Positions 55,191 to 63,124 of a DNA stretch of 64,000 nt are shown here, one piece after another (position 1 is the stretch's first letter; the number at the start of each line of letters is the position of its first letter). The DNA is from GWB2-37-7 sp942492835. Its GTDB lineage: Bacteria > Bacillota > Clostridia > Lutisporales > Lutisporaceae. The stretch spans positions 2,604,001 through 2,668,000 of the forward strand of contig OW818645.1 in the NCBI GenBank assembly GCA_942492835.1, given 5' to 3'. The position numbers were made by a program, and so were the translations under genes. The notes below the pieces were generated by a model. It searched no databases, was not told where the DNA came from, and saw only the letters and a list, made by a program, of their open reading frames with translations.

Positions 55191-56285
55191 ATGAAGAAAA
55201 AAATATTGGCTTGCTTACTCACACTGATTATGATTATTGCAATGTTCCCGATGAACACACTGGCTGCTCTGCCAGATGGTGTCCCCTCATCCCTTGAGTC
55301 CCTTACCATTAAGAGTATTGAACTAAAGCATAACGAAGAGGGAGTACCTTATTTTGATGCTCAGGTATATATACCCCAGAGTGTTCTCGACTTGGACAGT
55401 AATGCTCCTGGCGGTGGCTCTGTCTTCTGGGAATATTCAGTGAAGGTTGACGATGGTTCTTGGGAAGAGTTTGGCGGCGGTGGATATATCAACGTTTACA
55501 CCGGTGGTGAAGATGGTGGAGCACCAGTCAGTGCTGGTAACTTCTCGATTACGTTTGATCCCATTGATGAGGGAAGTTTGACCTCCGTCGATATTAAAAA
55601 TCATATTTATTCCTACCAGCTCCGTGTTTACTACGATTACTATGAAGGCTGGCCTGATGTTCAGCCAATTTACTCCCCTGTTTCCAATATAGTTACAATC
55701 GGATCGGGCAGCTTTTACTCCGATGCAAGTACATGGGCTGAGTCAGAGCTCAAAAAAGCAAATGACTTAGGTCTTATCCCCGAGATTCTAAAAGGCGCCG
55801 ATATGACAAAGCCTATCACACGTGAGGAGTTTTGTGAGCTTGCAGTATTGCTTTATGAGAAGATAACAGATAAGTCTGTTGAAGCAGTATCTCCTAACCC
55901 ATTTACAGACACTAGAAATGCACAAATTCTGAAGGCTTATAAAATAGGAATTACTTCGGGCACCTCAACTACCACATTTTCTCCTAATGTTTTGATTAAC
56001 AGAGAACAATGTGCAGCCATGCTGTTTAGAACAATAAAAGCTATTAAGCCTGACGGAGATTACAGCATTGCTGGTATAAAGGATTTCCCTGATCAGAAAT
56101 TTATATCAACATGGGCTGTAGATGCCACAAAATACATGTCTAAGATGGGTATCATCACTGGAGATGCTCATGGAAACTTTATGCCAAAGGCAACTACAAG
56201 TGCACAGGTAGCCGCAGGCTATGGTATGGCAACCAGAGAACAGGCCATAGCATTGACAGTAAGAATATATGAGAAAACAAACTAA
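55191..56285 (+). CDS. Secreted SLH-domain protein (first)
   Basis: The 364-residue protein has a signal peptide (MKKKILACLLTLIMIIAMFP), a domain shared with its neighbours (about residues 25-165: SLTIKSIELKHNEEGVPYFD, FDPIDEGSLTSVDI and PIYSPVSNIV), and three SLH repeats (TREEFCELAVLLYEK, INREQCAAMLFRTIK and ATREQAIALTVRIYEK) that anchor to secondary wall polymers. ATG at 55188 is an alternative start; GGAGG spacing is slightly better for 55191. Confidence 0.85.
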   Translation: MKKKILACLLTLIMIIAMFPMNTLAALPDGVPSSLESLTIKSIELKHNEEGVPYFDAQVYIPQSVLDLDSNAPGGGSVFWEYSVKVDDGSWEEFGGGGYINVYTGGEDGGAPVSAGNFSITFDPIDEGSLTSVDIKNHIYSYQLRVYYDYYEGWPDVQPIYSPVSNIVTIGSGSFYSDASTWAESELKKANDLGLIPEILKGADMTKPITREEFCELAVLLYEKITDKSVEAVSPNPFTDTRNAQILKAYKIGITSGTSTTTFSPNVLINREQCAAMLFRTIKAIKPDGDYSIAGIKDFPDQKFISTWAVDATKYMSKMGIITGDAHGNFMPKATTSAQVAAGYGMATREQAIALTVRIYEKTN

Positions 56286-56301
56286 ATATTTTTTGCAATT
56301 G

Positions 56302-56335
56302 AATAATGGAGCATTGCTTTCAATGCTCCATTATT
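56302..56335 (+). terminator. Hairpin between the two SLH-protein genes
   Basis: Perfect 15-base arms AATAATGGAGCATTG and CAATGCTCCATTATT enclose CTTT. The T-run is short (TTATTTG), so read-through is possible. Confidence 0.6.
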
Positions 56336-56354
56336 TGCAGATTCGGAGGTTATT

Positions 56355-57815
56355 ATGAAAAATAAAAAGCTGTTTGCCATACTTCTAAGCTTTGTGATGC
56401 TTGTAATGCTGATGCCGACAGTTTCAGCGGTAGAGCTTCCGCAGGGAGTGCCTGGTCGATTGGATGCACCATCCCTTGAGAAGGTGGAGCTGATTTATCT
56501 GGAAAGACCAAGAGAGACTGAAAAGCTGGCTGCTTTTAAATTACAGGTGAAGCTGCCGCAGACTGCACTTGATTTAGATGCTAAACGTCCAACTGGAGGA
56601 ATTACAATTATCGAATATTTTGCTAAAGTTGACGATGGTGAATGGGTAACTCTTGAGGGTGGCGGTTATATGGATGATTTAATCGGAGAGCCGACTTTCA
56701 AGGTTCCTGGAAAAAGCAATACCTTCTATGCGACAGCTTATGCAGGAGAATATGGTAATTTAACAGCAATTGATCTCAATAATCACACATACAGCTTTAA
56801 GGTTCAGCTTCATTATATTTATTATTTCGGAAGTAATGACAATCAGGATTCTGACTACGTGTACTCGGATTTTTCCAATATATTAACCTTTGGTAAAAAT
56901 GGTGTTTCAGAAAAGACTACAGATTGGTCGAAGGCAAGTACATGGGCTTCATCAACACTGCAAAGGGCAGCTGATTTAGGACTGCTGTCAGGTATTTTAA
57001 AGGGAACCGATATGACAAAGCCCATAACTCGGGAGGAATTCTGCGAGCTAGTCATATCATTGTATGAAGTATCTACCGCACAGCGGGCTGAAGTAGCTGT
57101 ATACAATCCATTTTCAGACACTCAAAACCAACAGGTTTTAAAAGCGTACAAGCTTGGTATTACTTCAGGCACTTCTACTGACACCTTTTCTCCAGGAGCT
57201 TTTATCAGCCGTGAGCAAATGGCAGGCATGCTGTTTCGTACAATCAAGGTAATTGCACCATCAGCAGATTATAATGTTACAGGTAAGAAAACTTTTCATG
57301 ACCAAAGCCGCATTTCTTCATGGGCAATTGAAGGTATAAAATATTTATCCGATAAAGGAATTTTTGCAGGTGATAACAAGGGTAATTTTTTGCCTAAGAA
57401 CATGGCTACAAGAGAAGAGTCCGTAGCTGTTATACTCAGAGCCTACAATATAGTACCAAAGTTTACAGTGCAGGATAATAAAATTACCTCAGGAACTCCA
57501 GAGCATCCATCACAAACACGCCTAAAATTGCCAGAGGCATTTCCCAATGAAATTCCTTTTGCAGCTGATGCTGTGATACAGCAAATTGTTGATGACAGTG
57601 ACGCAGAAAACTTTCCTAGTATCACCATGGGGTATACAAGTAGCAAAACCTTAACACAAATCAAGGCCATGTACAAGGAATTCTTGAAAAACGATGCAGA
57701 TGCTACTGAACAGGAAATTAGTGGTATGTATATTCTTACAGGTCATATAAGTAATTACGAATTTAATGTATTGTACCTTAACGGGCAAACACATTTGACA
57801 GTTACATTTGAGTGA
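56355..57815 (+). CDS. Secreted SLH-domain protein (second)
   Basis: The 486-residue protein has a signal peptide (MKNKKLFAILLSFVMLVMLMP), the shared domain (~25-180; VELIYLERPRETEKLAAFK, AKVDDGEWVTLEGGGYM and YVYSDFSNILTFG), three SLH repeats (TREEFCELVISLYE, ISREQMAGMLFRTIK and ATREESVAVILRAYN) and an extra ~110-residue C-terminal domain (ITMGYTSSKTLTQIKAMYKE...) found nowhere else in the window. It is a paralogue of the preceding SLH protein. Confidence 0.85.
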   Translation: MKNKKLFAILLSFVMLVMLMPTVSAVELPQGVPGRLDAPSLEKVELIYLERPRETEKLAAFKLQVKLPQTALDLDAKRPTGGITIIEYFAKVDDGEWVTLEGGGYMDDLIGEPTFKVPGKSNTFYATAYAGEYGNLTAIDLNNHTYSFKVQLHYIYYFGSNDNQDSDYVYSDFSNILTFGKNGVSEKTTDWSKASTWASSTLQRAADLGLLSGILKGTDMTKPITREEFCELVISLYEVSTAQRAEVAVYNPFSDTQNQQVLKAYKLGITSGTSTDTFSPGAFISREQMAGMLFRTIKVIAPSADYNVTGKKTFHDQSRISSWAIEGIKYLSDKGIFAGDNKGNFLPKNMATREESVAVILRAYNIVPKFTVQDNKITSGTPEHPSQTRLKLPEAFPNEIPFAADAVIQQIVDDSDAENFPSITMGYTSSKTLTQIKAMYKEFLKNDADATEQEISGMYILTGHISNYEFNVLYLNGQTHLTVTFE

Positions 57816-57823
57816 TGAAAGTG

Positions 57824-57977
57824 AGTGAAAGGCATCGAACATAAGAACATATTCGTAAAAAACACATCTTCTGCTAAGTGGTAGCAGAAGATGTGTTTTC
57901 GTATGGGAAAACCTTGGAGCGAAGAGTATAAGGGTGGAATATATCATGTAATTGCAAGAGGCAATAATAGGGAGTAA
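57824..57977 (+). mobile_element. RAYT-like element remnant, second copy
   Basis: The left end (GGCATCGAACATAAGAACAT), the hairpin ACACATCTTCTGCT / AGCAGAAGATGTGT and a 24-codon transposase start, MGKPWSEEYKGGIYHVIARG (57903-57977), match the copy at 51391. It begins 9 bases after the stop of the second SLH protein. The right end is lost. Confidence 0.7.
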
Positions 57978-58019
57978 AATATAGAAGTAGTGAGCATTCT
58001 GAAGGGGGAATAAAGCAAT

Positions 58020-58703
58020 ATGAAAAGAGTAATAATCTTTATTTTGCTACTTTTATCTTATGCTATTACCACATTATCATTAAGCATAATATATCAAAAT
58101 ATTCAAAGCGGATTATTACGACATAATTATGATTTGTTGATTATACATAGCAAATATACAAATGCAATTTTCGCAGTAGGTTTAATAAATGTATTTTTCA
58201 TTCTTTGGTTTAGAATATATACAGCAGAAAGTAGCTTTAAAGTTCGCTCAATAAAAGTCAAGTATTTGGTTCTCGCAGTTTTATTTTTTTGTATGACGAA
58301 TATATTTGCGGTTGTTGACATGTTTTCTTATAGTGTTATACGGGATGATGGGCTTTATATTCGAGAAAATATATTTAGCAAAACTGAATTTTTTGACTGG
58401 GGGAAAATCAAAAATGCCAGTATCGAATATAACTATGGAACTGGAAAGCATAGAAATAACGTATACTTTCACTATTTCTTAAATTTACCGGATGAAAGGA
58501 AAATAGATTTAAAAAATTCAGAAGAGTTTAGAAATTGGGAAAAAGTAATTTTTATTGATGATTATTTAAAGACAAAAGGCATGAAATTTAACAGATACTC
58601 AATTGATAATGATACTTATAAAAAACTGCTGGTTGAGTATGAAAGTGAGTTTAACTACAATGCTGATAAGGTTTTTGAAAAAATATTTGTTTATAACCTG
58701 TAA
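58020..58703 (+). CDS. Membrane protein of unknown function
   Basis: The 227-residue protein has three transmembrane helices in the first ~105 residues (IIFILLLLSYAITTLSL, YTNAIFAVGLINVFFILWF, YLVLAVLFFCMTNIFAVV) and a soluble C-terminal domain (SVIRDDGLYIRENIFSKTEF and FFDWGKIKNASIEYN), which resembles the PH-like domains of small membrane proteins. I do not recognise a named family. It lies between two RAYT-element remnants. Confidence 0.55.
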   Translation: MKRVIIFILLLLSYAITTLSLSIIYQNIQSGLLRHNYDLLIIHSKYTNAIFAVGLINVFFILWFRIYTAESSFKVRSIKVKYLVLAVLFFCMTNIFAVVDMFSYSVIRDDGLYIRENIFSKTEFFDWGKIKNASIEYNYGTGKHRNNVYFHYFLNLPDERKIDLKNSEEFRNWEKVIFIDDYLKTKGMKFNRYSIDNDTYKKLLVEYESEFNYNADKVFEKIFVYNL

Positions 58704-58864
58704 GTGCAAGGCGCTGAGCAAAAGAGCAAATTCACAAATATACATCTTCTGCTAAGTAGTAGTAGAAGATGTATTCTTTTATGAGAAGACCTTGGAGAGA
58801 AGAGTATAAGGGTGGAATATATCATGTAATTGCAGAGGAAACGCAAATATTAGGAAACATATAG
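58702..58864 (+). mobile_element. RAYT-like element remnant, third copy
   Basis: The left end overlaps the stop codon of the membrane protein gene (AAGTGCAAGGCGCTGAGCA). The hairpin ATACATCTTCT / AGAAGATGTAT and a transposase start MRRPWREEYKGGIYHVIAEE (58781-58864) follow. The remnant's stop codon lies in the ribosome site of the hydrolase gene, so the element supplies that gene's immediate upstream region. Confidence 0.7.
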
Positions 58865-58875
58865 GAGGAATAATA

Positions 58876-59760
58876 ATGAAACAGTATTTTATAAAAAATG
58901 AAAGTATTGAAGTAAGAATTAGCGAGTGGGGGAATAGTGAAGACCCAGTTATTATTTGTTTCCATGGGCTTGGTAGTACAAATCTGAGTTTCTTAGAATT
59001 AGGAGAATTATTAAGTTATAAATATCATATTTTCTCAATAGATTTACCTGGTCATGGAAAAACTCCCGCATTTAAAAGAGACGAAGATTACGGTATCCCA
59101 AATCTAATAAATTGGATTGCTAAGGTGATCGAATTTATTAAAATAGATAGTTTTTACTTAATGGCTCACTCTTGGGGCGGTTGTGTTGCTTTACATTATG
59201 CAGCACAGTATCCCGAAAGGATAAAGAAAATTATACTTTTAGATGGGGGTTATCATGTAAAGCAATTTGAATATGATTATTTCTCAAGTATTCCAAAAGA
59301 ACAATTAGATTTTAAACCTAAATGTTCCTTGGAAGAAGAAATGGATTTATATGAGGCTGACTTTGATGGATATATATTTAATAACTGGGAAGATTTTTTA
59401 AAAGTAGAAAGGAACAACTATTTAAGATGGTCAGACTTATTAGAGCAGGCTTCAAAGGATTTAATGAGAGTGGAGGAAGATGGATGTATCAAGTTTTGTG
59501 CAAATGGAGTTACTGCAAGAAGTGCTATAAAATCCATGTATGATTTTCCGACAAATCTATTATATAATAAACTAAGTTCTCCGATATTATTATTACTATC
59601 TACCTTACCTAAGTCTTGGAGTGAAGTTAGAACTTTAGAGGCTGAGAAGTTTAGGAAGGGAACAAATGCTACAGTAAAAAAAATAGAGGGAACAACACAT
59701 ATGCTTCATTGGGATAATCCAAATTTAATTGCTGAAACTGTAGTTTATTGGCTAAAATAA
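58876..59760 (+). CDS. Alpha/beta hydrolase
   Basis: The 294-residue protein shows the fold's landmarks in order: VIICFHGLGSTNLSF (oxyanion-hole HG), FSIDLPGHGKTPA, the nucleophile elbow LMAHSWGGCVAL (Ser near residue 98), and a C-terminal catalytic histidine in EGTTHMLHWDNP. Substrate is unknown; esterase, lipase or haloperoxidase-like activities are all possible. GGAGGAA precedes the ATG. Confidence 0.85.
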   Translation: MKQYFIKNESIEVRISEWGNSEDPVIICFHGLGSTNLSFLELGELLSYKYHIFSIDLPGHGKTPAFKRDEDYGIPNLINWIAKVIEFIKIDSFYLMAHSWGGCVALHYAAQYPERIKKIILLDGGYHVKQFEYDYFSSIPKEQLDFKPKCSLEEEMDLYEADFDGYIFNNWEDFLKVERNNYLRWSDLLEQASKDLMRVEEDGCIKFCANGVTARSAIKSMYDFPTNLLYNKLSSPILLLLSTLPKSWSEVRTLEAEKFRKGTNATVKKIEGTTHMLHWDNPNLIAETVVYWLK

Positions 59761-59768
59761 CATATTTC

Positions 59769-59811
59769 AAAAACCTCTAGAATGGGAAGTGTTTATTTTA
59801 GAGGTTTTTTG
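59769..59811 (+). terminator. Terminator after the hydrolase gene
   Basis: Arms AAAAACCTCTA and TAGAGGTTTTT are followed by further T residues, 9 bases after the stop codon. Confidence 0.75.
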
Positions 59812-59875
59812 AAAGAGAGATATTTAGGGCATGTAGTGAGCAAATATCAATAATAAACTCTACTTTTTACAGATA

Positions 59876-60075
59876 GAGTTAAATGCGATATTGAAGGCTT
59901 ATATTTAGACAATAATCTAAGTATAAGCTTTTTTACTGATTTATTCATGAGAATTTATGATAAAAATAGAAAAAATTAGAAGGAATTTGCTATTAATTAG
60001 GGAATTTATAAGTAGTAGAAATTAATAGGTAGGTGAGAAAAGATAACTGACTAACTGTCATGCTTGGCACCTATT
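59876..60075. repeat. Dispersed element, copy C
   Basis: This copy matches A and B from AAATGCGATATTGAAGGC to the right end CTAACTGTCATGCTTGGCACCT, including the hairpin (here GCTTATATTTAGAC / ATCTAAGTATAAGC). Its left ~35 bases are missing or diverged. It lies just before the SEFIR-ATPase gene. Confidence 0.8.
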
Positions 60076-60200
60076 ATGTGTGTATACACAATTTATTAGA
60101 TAGCGTTACATGGCTTCAACTTGTTTGGAAATGCATAAGTATTATCAAAATAGGGATTTGCTTGTTTATGTTGATAATTTAAAAATAAGGGGTTGAAAAC

Positions 60201-62624
60201 ATGAGAAAACCACAATGTTATGTATCATATTGTGAAAAGGATGCAACTGTAGAGAAAGTCAATTCTATAGTATCTCACATTCAGAAGTTATCTGAGGATA
60301 ATGGCAGTCCAATTGAATTTCTGTTTGATAAATCACTTAATGTTGGGGATAACATTAATAAATTTATGGATAAGTTAAAAACAGTAGATTCTGTAATTGT
60401 AATATGTACTCCAGAGTATAAGCTTCGTGCTGAAAGTACGGAAGAACATATTAAAACAACCGGAGTTTTTAAGGAAGTCGAAATTATGGTTGAAAGACTT
60501 TCATTGATTAAAGAATATGAAGAAAAAAAAGAAGATTACACAGAAATAAATTTTAAAATTTTCCCTTTGGTTCTTAATATACCTCAAGACAAAGGTAGTG
60601 GAGAATCTGTACCAAAATTTATTGAGCATTTAATGAGAAAAAAAATAAATGAAATTTCATTTGAAAAGCTTAGTAATGGAAAATTAAAAATATCGGCCGC
60701 TAGTGCAAAAAAGTTTAGAAATGTTTTTTTGGAATGCATATCTGCCACAACAGTTATAAGTGCTGTAAAATCAGAATATCGTGATATGGAACATCATGAA
60801 AAAATGCAAACTTTAATATTTAATAAAAAGGACGAGCGTGCACCTATTCTTGGTAAAGAAGAATTTGTTAATACTGCATTTTATGAAAGAATATGCAATC
60901 AATCTGCATATATCCTTATTGGTAGAAAAGGAAGTGGAAAATCTACTACAGCAAGCCACCTGTATAAACAGAATGGTAAAAAATACAAAGGGAGAATGGA
61001 GTTAGATATTAATGAAATAAGCTTGGATAGAGTATATAATTATATTTTCCATTCTCCTTTTGATGAGAATATGAAAATAACAGAAATAAGAAGTGATTTG
61101 ACTGAAATTTTTACTTATGAAAAATTAATCGAATATACTTGGTTAGTGTATATTCATTTATACTCAATGTATATAGTTTCTTGTGAGTATAAATTAAACC
61201 AAAATTCATTAACAAGTCATCAAGTGCGTAATATGAAATGTGTAGTTAATAAAGTTTCTGATGTATTAAATAAGATTAGTGAAAAAGAAGGAAAGTGGGA
61301 AAACACATCCATTATATCTCCAACATTATATTTCTACGCTTTGTCAAATACATATTCATTTTTTAATAATATAATAAATAGTAGTAGGTGTGAAAATGAA
61401 TATTTTGTTAGCGATATTCAGGCTCAATTAAATGATTATGCCCTTATGAAGTACATATTTGGTGATAAAATTATCGAGTCTTTTAATTGTGTACTTGAAA
61501 ATTGTTCAAGAAACATTTTGTTTACATTAGATGGAATTGATGTCGCTGCAGATGTCTTTCGTAAAGGTATTTTATCAAGTCAAAGTAACGAAAAAAATAA
61601 TAAAGCTTGTTTTGAAATAAGGTGGATATTTTCTTTGCTTGAATTAATTGATAGGATTAAAGTAGACTTTAAATTCCCTCTATATAGACGACTAGAACTT
61701 TGTTTTAGTATTCCAAAAGATAAATTCATAGAAATTCAACAACAGAACAGAGATAAATACAAATATGGAGATAAATATTGTGGACTTGATTGGTCAGCTA
61801 TAGAATTACTTATAATGTTAAGGAAAAGAATGGAGTCAATAGCAAAATACCCATTAGAAAGCAAAGATAAAAAGGAGAAAAATCCGGAAGAAATTTTTGA
61901 CATGATATTGAATGAATACTACAAAGGAATCCCTAAATACGTACCTATTATAACTAATAGTGGTCGAGAATACAAAATGCATATTTTCCATTATATGCTA
62001 AGAAATTCATTCTGGAGACCACGTGATATATTAACATCACTAGATATTATTATGCGCCTCTACTATACTACAGGTAATAGAATTACTCCTTTAACTGAAA
62101 TAAATATTAAGAATGCCATTAAAACAGCGTCAGAATATATCGTAAATTCTGAGTTTTATCAAGAATTTTCTTCTACCTGGAAAGATATTGAAAGAAATAT
62201 TTCATTATTTAATGGAAAAAATATTCTCATGGAAATTGAAGAATTTAATGAAATAATAACTAGTAAAAGTTTCAAATTACAAATTGAAGGCTTTGAAAAG
62301 CCAATACTTGAAATTAATGATATTACTAAATTTTTGTATGAGATTGGGTTTATCGGAGTTTTTGTAACTAATGAGTATATGAAAAAATATAATATGATAA
62401 CTAATCAAGGATTTGTTTTTTATGAGGGCATGAGTCCTTTAAAAGGTCTCAAGAATGGAAATTTCAAGAACTGCAAGATAATGATAAATCCAGTTTTTGT
62501 TGAAAAGTTACATTTGTATGTAAATACTGATGAGTTAATTGGAGTATCAGATTGGGAAGTATTAAGAGAATTAGAAAAAATAATCAGATTAAAGATGTCA
62601 ACTGATTGTTTTGGAAATGTATAA
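60201..62624 (+). CDS. SEFIR/TIR-domain protein with Sll1717-like P-loop ATPase
   Basis: The 807-residue protein starts with a SEFIR/TIR-type domain (residues ~4-150): CYVSYCEKDATVEKV, IEFLFDKSLNVGD, VDSVIVICTPEYK and GVFKEVEIMVERL, with glutamates at 92 and 94 in the region where TIR NADases keep their catalytic Glu. A P-loop ATPase follows: Walker A GRKGSGKSTT at 241-250 and a Walker B-like ILFTLDGIDVAAD near 450-465, as in ATPases named Sll1717 family. A single-gene antiphage role with NAD depletion or oligomer signalling is inferred from this architecture. GGGGTTG precedes the ATG. Confidence 0.75.
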   Translation: MRKPQCYVSYCEKDATVEKVNSIVSHIQKLSEDNGSPIEFLFDKSLNVGDNINKFMDKLKTVDSVIVICTPEYKLRAESTEEHIKTTGVFKEVEIMVERLSLIKEYEEKKEDYTEINFKIFPLVLNIPQDKGSGESVPKFIEHLMRKKINEISFEKLSNGKLKISAASAKKFRNVFLECISATTVISAVKSEYRDMEHHEKMQTLIFNKKDERAPILGKEEFVNTAFYERICNQSAYILIGRKGSGKSTTASHLYKQNGKKYKGRMELDINEISLDRVYNYIFHSPFDENMKITEIRSDLTEIFTYEKLIEYTWLVYIHLYSMYIVSCEYKLNQNSLTSHQVRNMKCVVNKVSDVLNKISEKEGKWENTSIISPTLYFYALSNTYSFFNNIINSSRCENEYFVSDIQAQLNDYALMKYIFGDKIIESFNCVLENCSRNILFTLDGIDVAADVFRKGILSSQSNEKNNKACFEIRWIFSLLELIDRIKVDFKFPLYRRLELCFSIPKDKFIEIQQQNRDKYKYGDKYCGLDWSAIELLIMLRKRMESIAKYPLESKDKKEKNPEEIFDMILNEYYKGIPKYVPIITNSGREYKMHIFHYMLRNSFWRPRDILTSLDIIMRLYYTTGNRITPLTEINIKNAIKTASEYIVNSEFYQEFSSTWKDIERNISLFNGKNILMEIEEFNEIITSKSFKLQIEGFEKPILEINDITKFLYEIGFIGVFVTNEYMKKYNMITNQGFVFYEGMSPLKGLKNGNFKNCKIMINPVFVEKLHLYVNTDELIGVSDWEVLRELEKIIRLKMSTDCFGNV

Positions 62625-62655
62625 ATGAATGAATAATTGTTCTTTTAACACCCAC

Positions 62656-62690
62656 AAGTGCCAGGCACCGAACAAAAGAACATATTAATA
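62656..62690 (+). mobile_element. RAYT-like element left end, fourth copy
   Basis: Only AAGTGCCAGGCACCGAACAA and AAGAACATATT remain, matching the left end of the 51391 copy. It follows the SEFIR-ATPase stop by about 30 bases. Confidence 0.6.
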
Positions 62691-62723
62691 AAGAGCAGGT
62701 GTAACATAGATTATAACTGTGTT

Positions 62724-62765
62724 AAAAAGGTATAGAGTTAAAAACACTCTATGCCTTTTTTATTT
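62724..62765 (+). terminator. Terminator after the SEFIR-ATPase gene
   Basis: Arms AAAAAGGTATAGAGT and ACTCTATGCCTTTTT enclose a short A-rich loop, with T residues after. Confidence 0.75.
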
Positions 62766-63124
62766 TGAATAAATAATTGTTTTATTAAAAATGACGGTAA
62801 AATACAGGATTTTATGAAGCATTTATATAAAAGAGAAAATTCAAAAACGACAAAATTCTACAAATTATTCAATAATTATATGATATAGTTATATATACAA
62901 TTACAATTAAACTTTACTATATTTTCATTAAGTTAGTACTTTTAGTCTGTTATATATAAATAATAAAAAAAGTAAACAACCTTTAAGGTTATTTACATCT
63001 AAATAAAATCGCTTCATACTTTAACTAATTTTTCAGAGGAAATACATATATTTCTATGATTTTTATAATATATAAATTAACATATCACTTTTTATCATCA
63101 TAATAAAAAAAGGGGGAAATACAA
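62766..63124. other. AT-rich promoter region before argF
   Basis: No gene is visible in these ~360 bases. An inverted repeat, GTAAACAACC / GGTTATTTAC (62972-62981 and 62987-62996), may be regulatory; arginine-repressor sites are AT-rich and imperfect, so I cannot assign one safely. AAAGGGGGAAA precedes the argF start. Confidence 0.4.
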
